Source of the DNA: a virus
DNA length: 64,000 nt
Virus record (IMG/VR): IMGVR_UViG_3300025174_000008
Coordinates: 1-64,000 of that record
Strand: one strand, 5' to 3'
Positions 39,197 to 45,986 of the stretch are shown piece after piece (position 1 is the first letter of the stretch; every line of letters starts with the position of its first letter). The notes beneath the pieces are model-generated. The model saw nothing but the letters and a program-made list of their open reading frames with translations. It was not told the origin of the DNA and ran no database searches. The position numbers and the translations under genes are program-made.

Positions 39197-39227
39197 TCTA
39201 TAACAGCAAACGATTAGGTATCGTCAA
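39197..39227 (-). promoter_or_regulatory. Possible promoter upstream of 48-aa gene
   Basis: Minus-strand TTGACG (39222-39227) followed 18-19 bases later by TTATAGA. A related GGTATTGTCAA/GGTATCGTCAA box occurs at 42386-42396, suggesting shared control of this operon. Confidence 0.4.
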
Positions 39228-39511
39228 GAGGGTTTGCGGGGTGCCGCCTTTTTACGGCGAGAACCTAGGGCGGCCCCCGGTGGGGTCCACCCGAGCTCGC
39301 GTTGTGCGGAAGCAATTTTGGTTTCGAGCTGCGGGTACTTGGACCGCCAGTTGCCTAGCGTCTGGTACGAGACGCCAAGGGTCGGCGCGGCTTCCGTGGT
39401 GCTCCCGCCCGCCTCCCGCACGGCCGACACGATCCTAGCGATCGCGGTCGGCCTAAGCTGCGGGTCACGTAGTTGGGCAGACAGAATGGCACCTGAGACT
39501 GTGGAGATCAT
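39224..39511 (-). CDS. Helix-turn-helix (Fis-like) regulator
   Basis: 95 aa. AIARIVSAVREAGGSTTEAA followed by PTLGVSYQTLGNWRSKYP is a Fis/psq-type HTH; the tail is basic (GSRRKKAAPRKPS). It resembles the 43078 protein. Probably regulates this accessory operon. Confidence 0.75.
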   Translation of the reverse strand: MISTVSGAILSAQLRDPQLRPTAIARIVSAVREAGGSTTEAAPTLGVSYQTLGNWRSKYPQLETKIASAQRELGWTPPGAALGSRRKKAAPRKPS

Positions 39512-39538
39512 GGCGGTAGAATACCAAACGATACACGA

Positions 39539-39919
39539 TCAGGCCAGCCGGCGCGCAATTTCGTCGGGTAGCTCGAAAACCCCCAGCTTACCGCTAACTG
39601 GCACGGCCGGGCACGGCCGCCGGTTGGCCAGCACCCAAACGAAATCCCCCGTAGGGTCGCAGAGTGCCGCTCGGCGGTCCGTGCGCTTGCCCTCGCGACA
39701 GTCGACTAGGTCGACCAGACAGATCGTCACCCCGCTAGGGTACGGGTGCCCGGGTATCCGCTTTGACGCGGCCAGAGCCGCGTCACTGTGAGCGTCAGAC
39801 CGACTTGAACAGATGACCAGGGGCCCCCGATGGGCGGTCCGGCGTGACCGAACCTCTAGAGTTTTGACGCCAGCCGCAATCAGGCTGGCCCATGGCTGCT
39901 TCACAGAAAGGGCTTTCAT
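39539..39919 (-). CDS. ASCH-domain protein
   Basis: 126 aa. MKALSVKQPWASLIAAGVKT followed by LEVRSRRTAHRGPLVICSS and VGCxxLxDxxxxR-like VDLVDCREGKR is the ASCH (PUA-like) fold, which binds RNA or modified nucleotides; several members are nucleases or N4-acetylcytidine amidohydrolases. Common in phages. Confidence 0.9.
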   Translation of the reverse strand: MKALSVKQPWASLIAAGVKTLEVRSRRTAHRGPLVICSSRSDAHSDAALAASKRIPGHPYPSGVTICLVDLVDCREGKRTDRRAALCDPTGDFVWVLANRRPCPAVPVSGKLGVFELPDEIARRLA

Positions 39920-39995
39920 TGGAGTACCTCCAAGCGCAGACCGCCCGGGGCCGCCCCTGCTAGCTCGCTACAGAGGGCGTGCGACGGGTAGCGGC

Positions 39996-40286
39996 TCATG
40001 GTCCATCCGACCCGTCAAACCGTCCTAGAAACGCTTGCAGGCGGGCTGCCCGCGCCGTTGCGCGTTCGGCTGCGCGGTGCTCTATGCTGAGCTCGCACCG
40101 GGCCCGGTCCTCAAGCGACGCAATGGCCTCTTGCCGGCGGTCGGCTCCGAGCGAAAGGGTGAGGTCAGTCTCGGCCTGCTCTAGCGCGACGAGCCCATCC
40201 TGGGCGTGCGCCGAGACGATGGCCGGCGTGGCCGCGTAGCGCACGATAGCCGCGGTCCGGTTGCGTGGTTTTCGGTGTTTGATCAT
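39996..40286 (-). CDS. Small helical protein, 96 aa
   Basis: ATG at 40286 in an ATGA overlap (MIKHRKPRNRTAAIVRYAAT). Ala/Arg/Glu-rich helices (RAAERATARAARLQAFLGRF). Not recognised. Confidence 0.6.
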   Translation of the reverse strand: MIKHRKPRNRTAAIVRYAATPAIVSAHAQDGLVALEQAETDLTLSLGADRRQEAIASLEDRARCELSIEHRAAERATARAARLQAFLGRFDGSDGP

Positions 40287-40603
40287 GAGGTTATCTCCAA
40301 AATGGTGATGTAATCGTCTCCCGGCTTGGGCCGGGCCGTAGTCTGTAGGCCGGCGTGCTTGAGCATCCATCGTGCCAAGCGGGCCTCGTTTTGGCCCCAG
40401 ATCTCTACCCGTGCGCCCCGGCGCGTACGCTCCGCTCGGCAGCCCGGAAAGTGGGTTCGGGCCTGGTCAAGCACCAGCCTAACGGCTAGCGCTAGGTCGA
40501 GTCCCGGGTAGGCGCGAACGGCGGCTTCGGTGGCATTGCGATTGGCGTGCTGTCCAGCGATGCGCGCGCGCCGAGCGAGCAGTTTTTGCTCAAAAGGGGT
40601 CAC
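40283..40603 (-). CDS. Hypothetical protein, 106 aa
   Basis: GTG start at 40603 overlapping the preceding stop. MTPFEQKLLARRARIAGQHA, LALAVRLVLDQARTHFPGCR, ending DDYITILEITS. Not recognised. Confidence 0.6.
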   Translation of the reverse strand: MTPFEQKLLARRARIAGQHANRNATEAAVRAYPGLDLALAVRLVLDQARTHFPGCRAERTRRGARVEIWGQNEARLARWMLKHAGLQTTARPKPGDDYITILEITS

Positions 40604-41175
40604 TTTGCATCCATGGTCGCGCGTTCGATGGCATCGGCCAAGGGCAGTTTTTTGCGCAAGCGGCCGACCAGGGTGAGGTCGATTACCGGGGTGGGCCCGC
40701 GTAGCGGCACCGCGAATTCGACCGTCAGCCCCGGGTCTGGCTCGGGCGAGGCATCGGGCAATGGTGCCGGCGTAGGCTTGCGCGAGCGAGGCTTACGCGA
40801 GCGCTTGGCAGGCGCGTTCTCGGCAATGATTTGCGCGGCCATAGCGTTGGCACGGCTGACGAAATGCTCTTTGAGCTCTCGCAATTCTGCGGCCATGCTG
40901 GCGGCAGTCTCACGCTCAGCATCAAGAGCCGCTTCGAGAGATTCGAGCTCCCGCACGCGTTCGTCGGCCATGTCGCTGGCGATCGTCCGGGCCCGCTCCT
41001 CTGCCGACTCGTCCATCATCTCATCTACCCGGTTCAGTGTGTCGATAGCCTGCTCGTATTCCTGCTGGGTGAGCATCCGTCCGAGGAGATCCTCGACCTC
41101 CTGAATTTCAGGAATTTCGCGGTCGCGATAGAGCACGGCCACTCCGGCGGCGATGGTTTCGAGTAAGGCGTCCAT
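40600..41175 (-). CDS. Helical/coiled-coil protein, 191 aa
   Basis: ATG at 41175 (MDALLETIAAGVAVLYRDRE), with GGAG 9 bases upstream; a TTG at 41190 is a less likely start. Central coiled coil (RVRELESLEAALDAERETAA), a Lys/Arg/Pro linker, and a C-terminal GPTPVIDLTLVGRLRKKLPL. Not recognised. Confidence 0.65.
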   Translation of the reverse strand: MDALLETIAAGVAVLYRDREIPEIQEVEDLLGRMLTQQEYEQAIDTLNRVDEMMDESAEERARTIASDMADERVRELESLEAALDAERETAASMAAELRELKEHFVSRANAMAAQIIAENAPAKRSRKPRSRKPTPAPLPDASPEPDPGLTVEFAVPLRGPTPVIDLTLVGRLRKKLPLADAIERATMDAK

Positions 41176-41190
41176 GGGGGGTGACTCCAA

Positions 41191-41254
41191 CGGCCCAATC
41201 CCCGGGCCCGCGGTTGACCGCGAGAGCCGGGGCGAGCGCGTGACGATTGGGCCG
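41191..41254. other. Strongly structured intergenic element
   Basis: The whole gap folds: CGGCCCAATC (41191-41200) pairs with GATTGGGCCG (41245-41254); inside, CCCGG pairs with CCGGG and GCGG-TTGA-CCGC (41210-41221) forms the tip. Possible regulatory RNA or processing site between two operon genes. Confidence 0.6.
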
Positions 41255-41590
41255 CTAGCTCCGAGATTTGAACTCCACTGTTTGGTAAGGGTCGCCGGCT
41301 ACATGGCAAGCGGCGTAGACATCCGGGCTGAGCTCCCGAGCGACCCTGCCATGGTCTAGCCGGCGAGCCCCGGCGACCGTGGTTACTGCTACGATGCCCT
41401 CTAGGCCTTCGATTACCATGATTCCACGCTCGGCCAGCGCGAGGGCCGCCGGGCGGGCCTCCCCTTCGAGGGTCTTGAGCTCACGCTTGAGGTCCGCGAT
41501 CCGAGCGTACAGTCGAACGATCTTGGCCTGCTCGAGTGAGACGATCTGATGAGTCGGTGCTGAGACGACGAGTTGAGCTTTCCGTGCCAT
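41255..41590 (-). CDS. Hypothetical protein with coiled coil, 111 aa
   Basis: ATG at 41590 (MARKAQLVVSAPTHQIVSLE),  helix AKIVRLYARIADLKRELKTL. Not recognised. The 122 bases upstream hold an 8-bp GGGGCC hairpin near 41627-41652 but no gene. Confidence 0.65.
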   Translation of the reverse strand: MARKAQLVVSAPTHQIVSLEQAKIVRLYARIADLKRELKTLEGEARPAALALAERGIMVIEGLEGIVAVTTVAGARRLDHGRVARELSPDVYAACHVAGDPYQTVEFKSRS

Positions 41591-41712
41591 GGGTGAGTCC
41601 TCCGGTGGGTGGGTGAGCGGTCGGCTTCCGGGGCCCGCATCGGGGCCCCGGGGTGTCGAGCGTTGACCCTTAGCGGGCAGGTGGCGCTTGGTGCGGGTCC
41701 AGTCAGTCATGG

Positions 41713-42075
41713 TTACTCGGCTCTCGCTTGTCGCAACGACTCGTCAATCTCACTCATGCGTTCGGTGACCTCGGCAGCCGAGCTGACCGTTAGCGACCGA
41801 CCATCCCACCAAAACCAGCGGCAGCCTGAGAAGATCTCGTCAACACTCTGGCAGAGTTCAGCTGAGGTCAGCTTGCTCTGGTGTCGCTGGCGAGACCACA
41901 CTAGGTGGGTGCCGGCATCGTAGAGGGCCCAGGCGAACGGTTCGGTGGGCAGCCAATGCGTGAGAGCCGCCCGGTCGTGTTTGGTGAGGTCGGTCTCGAA
42001 AGATCGGGGTAGGCCGGTTGCTTTGCTGGCGGCCAGCATGGCGGCGTAGGCAGGGTGATTAGAGCGCTTGTTCAT
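41713..42075 (-). CDS. Hypothetical protein, 120 aa
   Basis: Trp-rich (WLPTEPFAWALYDAGTHLVW; CRWFWWDGRSL), ATGA coupling to the upstream gene. Not recognised. Confidence 0.65.
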   Translation of the reverse strand: MNKRSNHPAYAAMLAASKATGLPRSFETDLTKHDRAALTHWLPTEPFAWALYDAGTHLVWSRQRHQSKLTSAELCQSVDEIFSGCRWFWWDGRSLTVSSAAEVTERMSEIDESLRQARAE

Positions 42076-42359
42076 TGGGCATCGCTCCCGAGCATTGCAG
42101 CGATTTGAGCGTCGAACCGGGCGAACAGTTCGTCCTGGGCGTAGGGGGGTAGGTGGTAGAGTGAGACCTTGTGCAGATCATCATCCGAGAGCCCGGCGTC
42201 CGAGAGCCCGCGCGGCTCGTAAACACCGGCGCCCCAAAAGCGCAGCCGGTCGACCAACTGCCAGATGACCTCCCCTAGGTGGCGGTCGTTGCGCGACCTA
42301 GGGTCGGCCGTCTCGGCGAGAATACCGGTCAGTTCGGTGAGAAGGTCGGTGCGGCTCAT
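42072..42359 (-). CDS. Hypothetical helical protein, 95 aa
   Basis: ATG at 42359 (MSRTDLLTELTGILAETADP), AGGA 9 bases upstream. First gene after a good promoter at 42369-42396. Not recognised. Confidence 0.65.
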   Translation of the reverse strand: MSRTDLLTELTGILAETADPRSRNDRHLGEVIWQLVDRLRFWGAGVYEPRGLSDAGLSDDDLHKVSLYHLPPYAQDELFARFDAQIAAMLGSDAQ

Positions 42360-42368
42360 GTTGATCCT

Positions 42369-42396
42369 AGAATAGCGCATGATACGGTATTGTCAA
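42369..42396 (-). promoter_or_regulatory. Promoter for leftward accessory operon
   Basis: Minus-strand TTGACA (42391-42396), 16 bases, TATTCT (42369-42374), just upstream of the 42359 start. Confidence 0.6.
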
Positions 42397-42404
42397 CCAA
42401 AAGA

Positions 42405-42716
42405 TCAGTGTGTGCAACCGGTCTCCCAGCAAACCGTGCCGGGGGTGGCATACTCCCCGCATTCGTCGCATTCCCGGCGGGCGCTCCGGCTGCCTCGCCG
42501 TCCGCCCCGGCTGCCTGAGGTAGCCTGCTCGATGGCGCAAATGCTCAGGCCGTCTTTGCAAGACAGCACCCGGCCAACCGTTTCGGTTTTCGTGGTGCCG
42601 TCCCGTTTGGTGACCGTAACGGTCTCGCCGGCCGTTACGATGCCCTTGGCACGAATTCCCCAACTGCCGTTGTGCAGTTTCGCGTAGGTGCATGAGACGG
42701 TTGCGACGGTGTTCAT
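42405..42716 (-). CDS. Small protein with C-terminal zinc ribbon
   Basis: 103 aa from ATG at 42716 (MNTVATVSCTYAKLHNGSWG). N-terminal beta-barrel-like part (GETVTVTKRDGTTKTETVGR), C-terminal CDECGEYATPGTVCWETGC zinc ribbon. Upstream lies a G-quadruplex-like repeat. Function unknown. Confidence 0.65.
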   Translation of the reverse strand: MNTVATVSCTYAKLHNGSWGIRAKGIVTAGETVTVTKRDGTTKTETVGRVLSCKDGLSICAIEQATSGSRGGRRGSRSARRECDECGEYATPGTVCWETGCTH

Positions 42717-42728
42717 GATTGGTCCCTT

Positions 42729-42754
42729 GGGTTGGGTGGGTTGGGTGGGTTGGG
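42729..42754 (+). repeat. G-quadruplex-capable GGGTTGGGT repeat
   Basis: Six GGG runs separated by TT or T on the plus strand, in the region transcribed as the 5' leader of the 42716 gene (as C-rich RNA). Strong G4 potential on the template strand. Confidence 0.8.
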
Positions 42755-42842
42755 TGGCGCTCGCTAGACACGAGCCGACTCCCGTTTCGATATGGGGCGA
42801 GGGGTGACGGCCGCCTACGGCGGGGCTCCCTCTAACGCCCGA

Positions 42843-42942
42843 AGGCCCGGCCCCTTGCGGGGTGCGGGCCTGGGCCGCCTTGCGTTGCGGCTCATGCCCA
42901 CTGCTAATGCATGAGCTATGCCATGCACGCCATAGCCGCAAC
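42843..42942. ncRNA. Candidate structured RNA (nested hairpin plus three-way junction)
   Basis: In the 361-base gap 42717-43077: AGGCCCG/CGGGCCT (42843-42849 with 42865-42871) encloses CCCC-TTGC-GGGG. Next, GTTGCGG (42884-42890) pairs with CCGCAAC (42936-42942), enclosing GCTCATGC/GCATGAGC (42890-42897 with 42909-42916) and TATG/CATA (42917-42920 with 42931-42934), a three-way junction. Strand unknown. No protein gene is seen in this gap. Confidence 0.45.
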
Positions 42943-43077
42943 GGGTAGGCCAAGTCCGCGAAACCAGGCCGGGTACCGATCTGGTCCACTAGCCCGGTAT
43001 GGCGCTAATGTCATAGCTAACGACTGGCCGACAGTCAGTCGAACGCCCGGTGCGCCAAGAAACCTTAGTGGTTACGG

Positions 43078-43416
43078 CTACTTGGTGCCCTGGTCCCCGC
43101 GCTCGACCGGTATGGCGTCCACGTCATAGGCACCATGCAATGGTTGCGTGGGCCCCGTCTTGGGTCGGCAGGCCGTATTGGCGCAGGCCTCATAGGCTGC
43201 TCCGAGCTCGCTCCTATGGGCTCGCACTAAACGCATCAGAGCGTGGTAGCTCAGTCCTAGTGCCCTGGCCGCGGCAGTGGCGCTATTGGCGTCCCTAAGG
43301 GCGCGCCTGATGCCAGCAATGGCCGTCCGGCGCAACTGGCGAACTAGAGGCGGGGTTTTGCCGCCCGGCTCTCTCAGTAAGTGGCCATAGGCCCAAGTGC
43401 GTGGGTCGTTGGTCAT
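43078..43416 (-). CDS. Fis-like HTH protein
   Basis: 112 aa. TAIAGIRRALRDANSATAAA then ARALGLSYHALMRLVRAHRS is an HTH related to that in the 39224 protein. Overlaps the GIY-YIG gene by ATGA. Probable regulator. Confidence 0.7.
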   Translation of the reverse strand: MTNDPRTWAYGHLLREPGGKTPPLVRQLRRTAIAGIRRALRDANSATAAARALGLSYHALMRLVRAHRSELGAAYEACANTACRPKTGPTQPLHGAYDVDAIPVERGDQGTK

Positions 43417-43859
43417 GGCGCTTGCGCGACCCTTCGAACGAAGGCCAGAAGCGGCTCAACCGGTCGAAACCATTCGTTGTTGTGTCGAATTCGAGCCAAC
43501 CGAAACTTGCGGTGAAGCCTGCGCTCGAGCGGGAGGCCACCGGGAAGCGTAGCAATCACGCTCAAATCGCCATCGTTACCGCTCTGGAGCTCGGTGAGCC
43601 TCTTGGCTAACCGGACCGACAAGCTTGTCCCAATTTTGATCGCCCCGGAGCTCGATTGGATGAAATAAACGACCTGCGTGGGCTGTCGCCGGCCAGTTTC
43701 CTGGCGAAATTTGGGAAGGAAATGCTCGACAAGAACAGGTTTCTCCGGAGCTCGGCCCCCTGCACGCTTGCTTAGCCGTCGCTCGAAAGAGCCAAAGGCT
43801 TGGTCTCTAATGGCTTCGTAGATTTGTCTTCCGAGTTCAACGGAGCATGGGTCGGGCAT
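43413..43859 (-). CDS. GIY-YIG-like (T5orf172/MUG113) nuclease-domain protein
   Basis: 148 aa. VVYFIQSSSGAIKIGTSLSV, RLAKRLTELQSGN, LPGGLPLERRLHRKFRLARI and NEWF match the MUG113/T5orf172 branch of the GIY-YIG superfamily. Often found in phage accessory regions; substrate unknown. First gene of the leftward accessory group. Confidence 0.85.
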   Translation of the reverse strand: MPDPCSVELGRQIYEAIRDQAFGSFERRLSKRAGGRAPEKPVLVEHFLPKFRQETGRRQPTQVVYFIQSSSGAIKIGTSLSVRLAKRLTELQSGNDGDLSVIATLPGGLPLERRLHRKFRLARIRHNNEWFRPVEPLLAFVRRVAQAP

Positions 43860-44178
43860 AGCCGCCCCAGCAGTGCAAAGTACGGGCCACGATGTCCGGA
43901 GATGTACGCCCGGCCCATGGGTTCCGGAGCCTTTTTGAAAATTCCTGAATTTTATTCGTACTTCAGCCGATTCAGGCTCTGAAATACGCTCGGTTGGCCG
44001 GTGTTAGACTGACCATTACTGACCAGCACGAACCACGCGAAAGCGAGATGGATAGGAGGGTGGCAGTTTCGAACCTGGGGGCTGTCTGAGGGATCGCCTC
44101 TGGGCGAGCCCGAAGACTGGGGGGAGGAGCCGGAGCGAGCGAAGCGAGCGACCCTCTGCACCCAGGCGGAACAACCTG
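43860..44178. other. Intergenic region without evident gene
   Basis: About 320 bases between divergent or unrelated units. It is locally AT-richer (43940-43970) than the rest, fitting promoters for the leftward operon, but I cannot point to clear boxes. The right end carries copy 2 of the 21-bp repeat. Confidence 0.5.
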
Positions 44179-44194
44179 TCAGGTCAGGATCCCG
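44174..44194. repeat. 21-bp repeat, copy 2 (also 25622-25642)
   Basis: Exact copy of the 21-mer in the replication gene, with the palindrome ACCTG-T-CAGGT. Here it spans the 3' end of the 44179 gene. Confidence 0.7.
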
Positions 44195-44466
44195 CGCGGT
44201 TCAGACGAGGCCTCCGGTTCGCCCCGGACAGCGTCAGTCGAGACGAAGCATCGGCCGCTGTGCCCACGGATCGCGAGGATGTGCTCGGGGGTCCCTCCCG
44301 TCGCTACCATGCAGGTGTAGATGTGGACCCCGGGCGCAGATAGGGCCGCCTCCAAGTCCGCCTCGGTCGTCTCGCAGAGCTCATCCTGGGACATACCCGT
44401 TTGGCTAGGGCCACTTCCGGGAGCAGCAAGGACGGGCCACAAATCATCAACCGATTCAAGCGTCAT
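44179..44466 (-). CDS. Hypothetical protein, 95 aa
   Basis: ATG at 44466 (MTLESVDDLWPVLAAPGSGP). HIYTCMVATGGTPEHILAIR suggests a beta core. The frame continues upstream to 44772 through tRNA-like sequence, which is not coding. No ribosome site is evident. Not recognised. Confidence 0.5.
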   Translation of the reverse strand: MTLESVDDLWPVLAAPGSGPSQTGMSQDELCETTEADLEAALSAPGVHIYTCMVATGGTPEHILAIRGHSGRCFVSTDAVRGEPEASSEPRGILT

Positions 44467-44658
44467 GGCCCGGGGTGGGCCGCTCGGCTTGGAACCGAGA
44501 ACCCTCTGGTCAGAACGTAAGCCCTCGCCATCCGGCGATGCCCGGCGGCCTGTACCCGCCGGGGAGTGGGTCGGCACCACTCGAGGGCTCTGGAGGCCGG
44601 GAGCACCGACAGGCCCCCGAGCTTCTGCGATCCGTCGCAACGGCACCAAGGGGGCTAC

Positions 44659-44735
44659 TGCGGAGTGGCCCAACGGAAGGGCACTGAGGTTCATACCCCG
44701 GAAGCAGCGCGGTTCGACTCCCGCCTCCGCTACCA
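44659..44735 (+). tRNA. tRNA-Met (CAT)-like, irregular
   Basis: 77 nt with encoded CCA. Acceptor GCGGAG/CTCCGC plus a T1xT72 mismatch as in initiator tRNAs, D stem GCCC/GGGC, anticodon loop TTCATAC (CAT), T loop TTCGACT. Irregular: the T stem needs a bulged C (GCG-C-GG/CCCGC) and the anticodon stem has an AxC mismatch or a short loop. A decayed tRNA is possible. Confidence 0.6.
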
Positions 44736-44787
44736 GATTCGAAGACTTCAAGCCGCCGTCCGGCGGCAGCAACAGGAGAAAACCATC

Positions 44788-44880
44788 ATGGGATGCGGCG
44801 GAAAAGGCAAAGGTAAGGGAAACGGCGGTCCGAAGATGCCCAAGGGCGGCAAGGGCAAGGGAAAAGGTAAGGGGAAGTAG
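44788..44880 (+). CDS. Gly/Lys-rich peptide, 30 aa
   Basis: MGCGGKGKGKGNGGPKMPKG... ending in GK repeats; AGGAGA 8 bases before ATG. Extremely basic, probably nucleic-acid- or membrane-binding. Clear ribosome site makes translation likely. First of three tiny genes before the packaging module. Confidence 0.6.
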   Translation: MGCGGKGKGKGNGGPKMPKGGKGKGKGKGK

Positions 44881-44965
44881 CCTTACACCCGATCAGCGAC
44901 CGACGCCTACGCGCGCGCGGGGACATCACGACACCAGGTCAACACCGAACTTTGAGAGGTGACAA

Positions 44966-45127
44966 ATGGCATCAGCAAAGCTACCCAGCTACACCCGCAA
45001 GGGTGGACCCTACGACGTGAAGTCCAAATTGCGTCGGGAGAGTAGGAAGTCCCCGGCGCGTTTCAGTAAAGCAGCCGGCGGCGGAGCGATCCGCTTTACG
45101 CCCGGCGCTGGTAGTTCTGCTGGGTGA
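44966..45127 (+). CDS. Tiny basic protein A, 53 aa
   Basis: MASAKLPSYTRKGGPYDVKS... ending RFSKAAGGGAIRFTPGAGSS-AG; GAGAGG before ATG. The last 22 residues are almost identical to those of the next gene. Paralogous tiny proteins of unknown function, possibly virion or DNA-packaging accessory. Confidence 0.65.
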   Translation: MASAKLPSYTRKGGPYDVKSKLRRESRKSPARFSKAAGGGAIRFTPGAGSSAG

Positions 45128-45186
45128 ACAGACGACTCGCCGGGTCGTCCGGCGTTCGACAACAACAACCCTCCGGAGGTTGAACA

Positions 45187-45300
45187 ATGGCAGCTCGAAA
45201 AAAGAAGGCTCCCGTGCGAAAGGCGCCCGTGAGGTTCAGTAAGGCATCTGGCGGCGGAGCGATCCGCTTTACGCCCGGCGTGGGCAGTTCCGCAGGCTGA
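45187..45300 (+). CDS. Tiny basic protein B, 37 aa, paralog of A
   Basis: MAARKKKAPVRKAPVRFSKA then SGGGAIRFTPGVGSSAG, GGAGG 8 bases before ATG. Shares the C-terminal RFSKA(A/S)GGGAIRFTPG module with protein A; the N-terminus is different and Lys/Arg-rich. Confidence 0.65.
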   Translation: MAARKKKAPVRKAPVRFSKASGGGAIRFTPGVGSSAG

Positions 45301-45314
45301 ACTTGCCGAAAGCG

Positions 45315-45986
45315 ATGGAGCGGCCATGGCAGGAGACCGAAAGGATCCTGCGCGAAGCCGCGGATGAGAGCGAGGCTGTTCTGGTCGCCTACTCAGGCGG
45401 AAAAGACAGTCTCGCTGTCATCGACCTCTGTTCGAGAGCCTTCAAGCGGATGGAGGCTTTCTTCATGTCGTTCCTGCCTGGATTGCGGTGCTGTCAGCCG
45501 CTCATGGATTACGCGAAGGAGCGCTGGGGGGTAACGGTCCGGGAGTACATTCACCCGCAAGTCTTGGTGTCGCTACAGAACGAGATCTTCTGCCCTGTGC
45601 GCGACCAATACAGCGACCTCGAGAAGCTCTCCATTCAGGATATCTACGAGGTGGCTGCGCAAGACACGGGAATTCGGCTGATAGCCAACGGGCAGCGTCG
45701 AGCCGACTACATGTTCCGCGCATCCAACGCGCGGAAGGCGCAGAGAACGAAGACGATTTGCCCGATTGTCGGGTGGAACAAGTTCGACGTGCTGGCGTAC
45801 TTGAAGGCTCGGAACATACCGCTGCCAGACGCTCAGAAGGGCACCCAAACGACCGGGATTGATCTGTCGATCCCTCGATTGCTGTGGCTCTTTGACAACT
45901 ACCCTGATGACTTCGATCGGATTGCCCAGGTCTTTCCCTACGTCGGGGTAGTCCCGGCGCGACGTGAGTTCTATGGACTCGGCTAG
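45315..45986 (+). CDS. PAPS-reductase-like (PP-loop) protein
   Basis: 223 aa from ATG at 45315 (TTG at 45305 region also possible). PP-loop AYSGGKDSLAVIDL, then LPGLRCCQPLMDYAKERWG, GQRRADYMFRASNARKAQRT and ICPIVGWNKFDVLAYLK. Family members are CysH or DndC-like sulfur-transfer enzymes; phage copies occur next to ParB-like genes near terminase. Possibly part of DNA or RNA sulfur modification. Confidence 0.85.
   Translation: MERPWQETERILREAADESEAVLVAYSGGKDSLAVIDLCSRAFKRMEAFFMSFLPGLRCCQPLMDYAKERWGVTVREYIHPQVLVSLQNEIFCPVRDQYSDLEKLSIQDIYEVAAQDTGIRLIANGQRRADYMFRASNARKAQRTKTICPIVGWNKFDVLAYLKARNIPLPDAQKGTQTTGIDLSIPRLLWLFDNYPDDFDRIAQVFPYVGVVPARREFYGLG

Noticed and set aside
43915-43935. Possible terminator GGTTCCGGAGCCTTTTT after the GIY-YIG start region
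   Set aside because: The palindrome leaves no room for a loop, so no stable hairpin forms.
44467-44600. Second tRNA candidate on the minus strand with stem CTCGG/CCGAG and loop TTCCAAG
   Set aside because: Only the T arm forms; anticodon and acceptor stems do not. Probably degenerate or chance.
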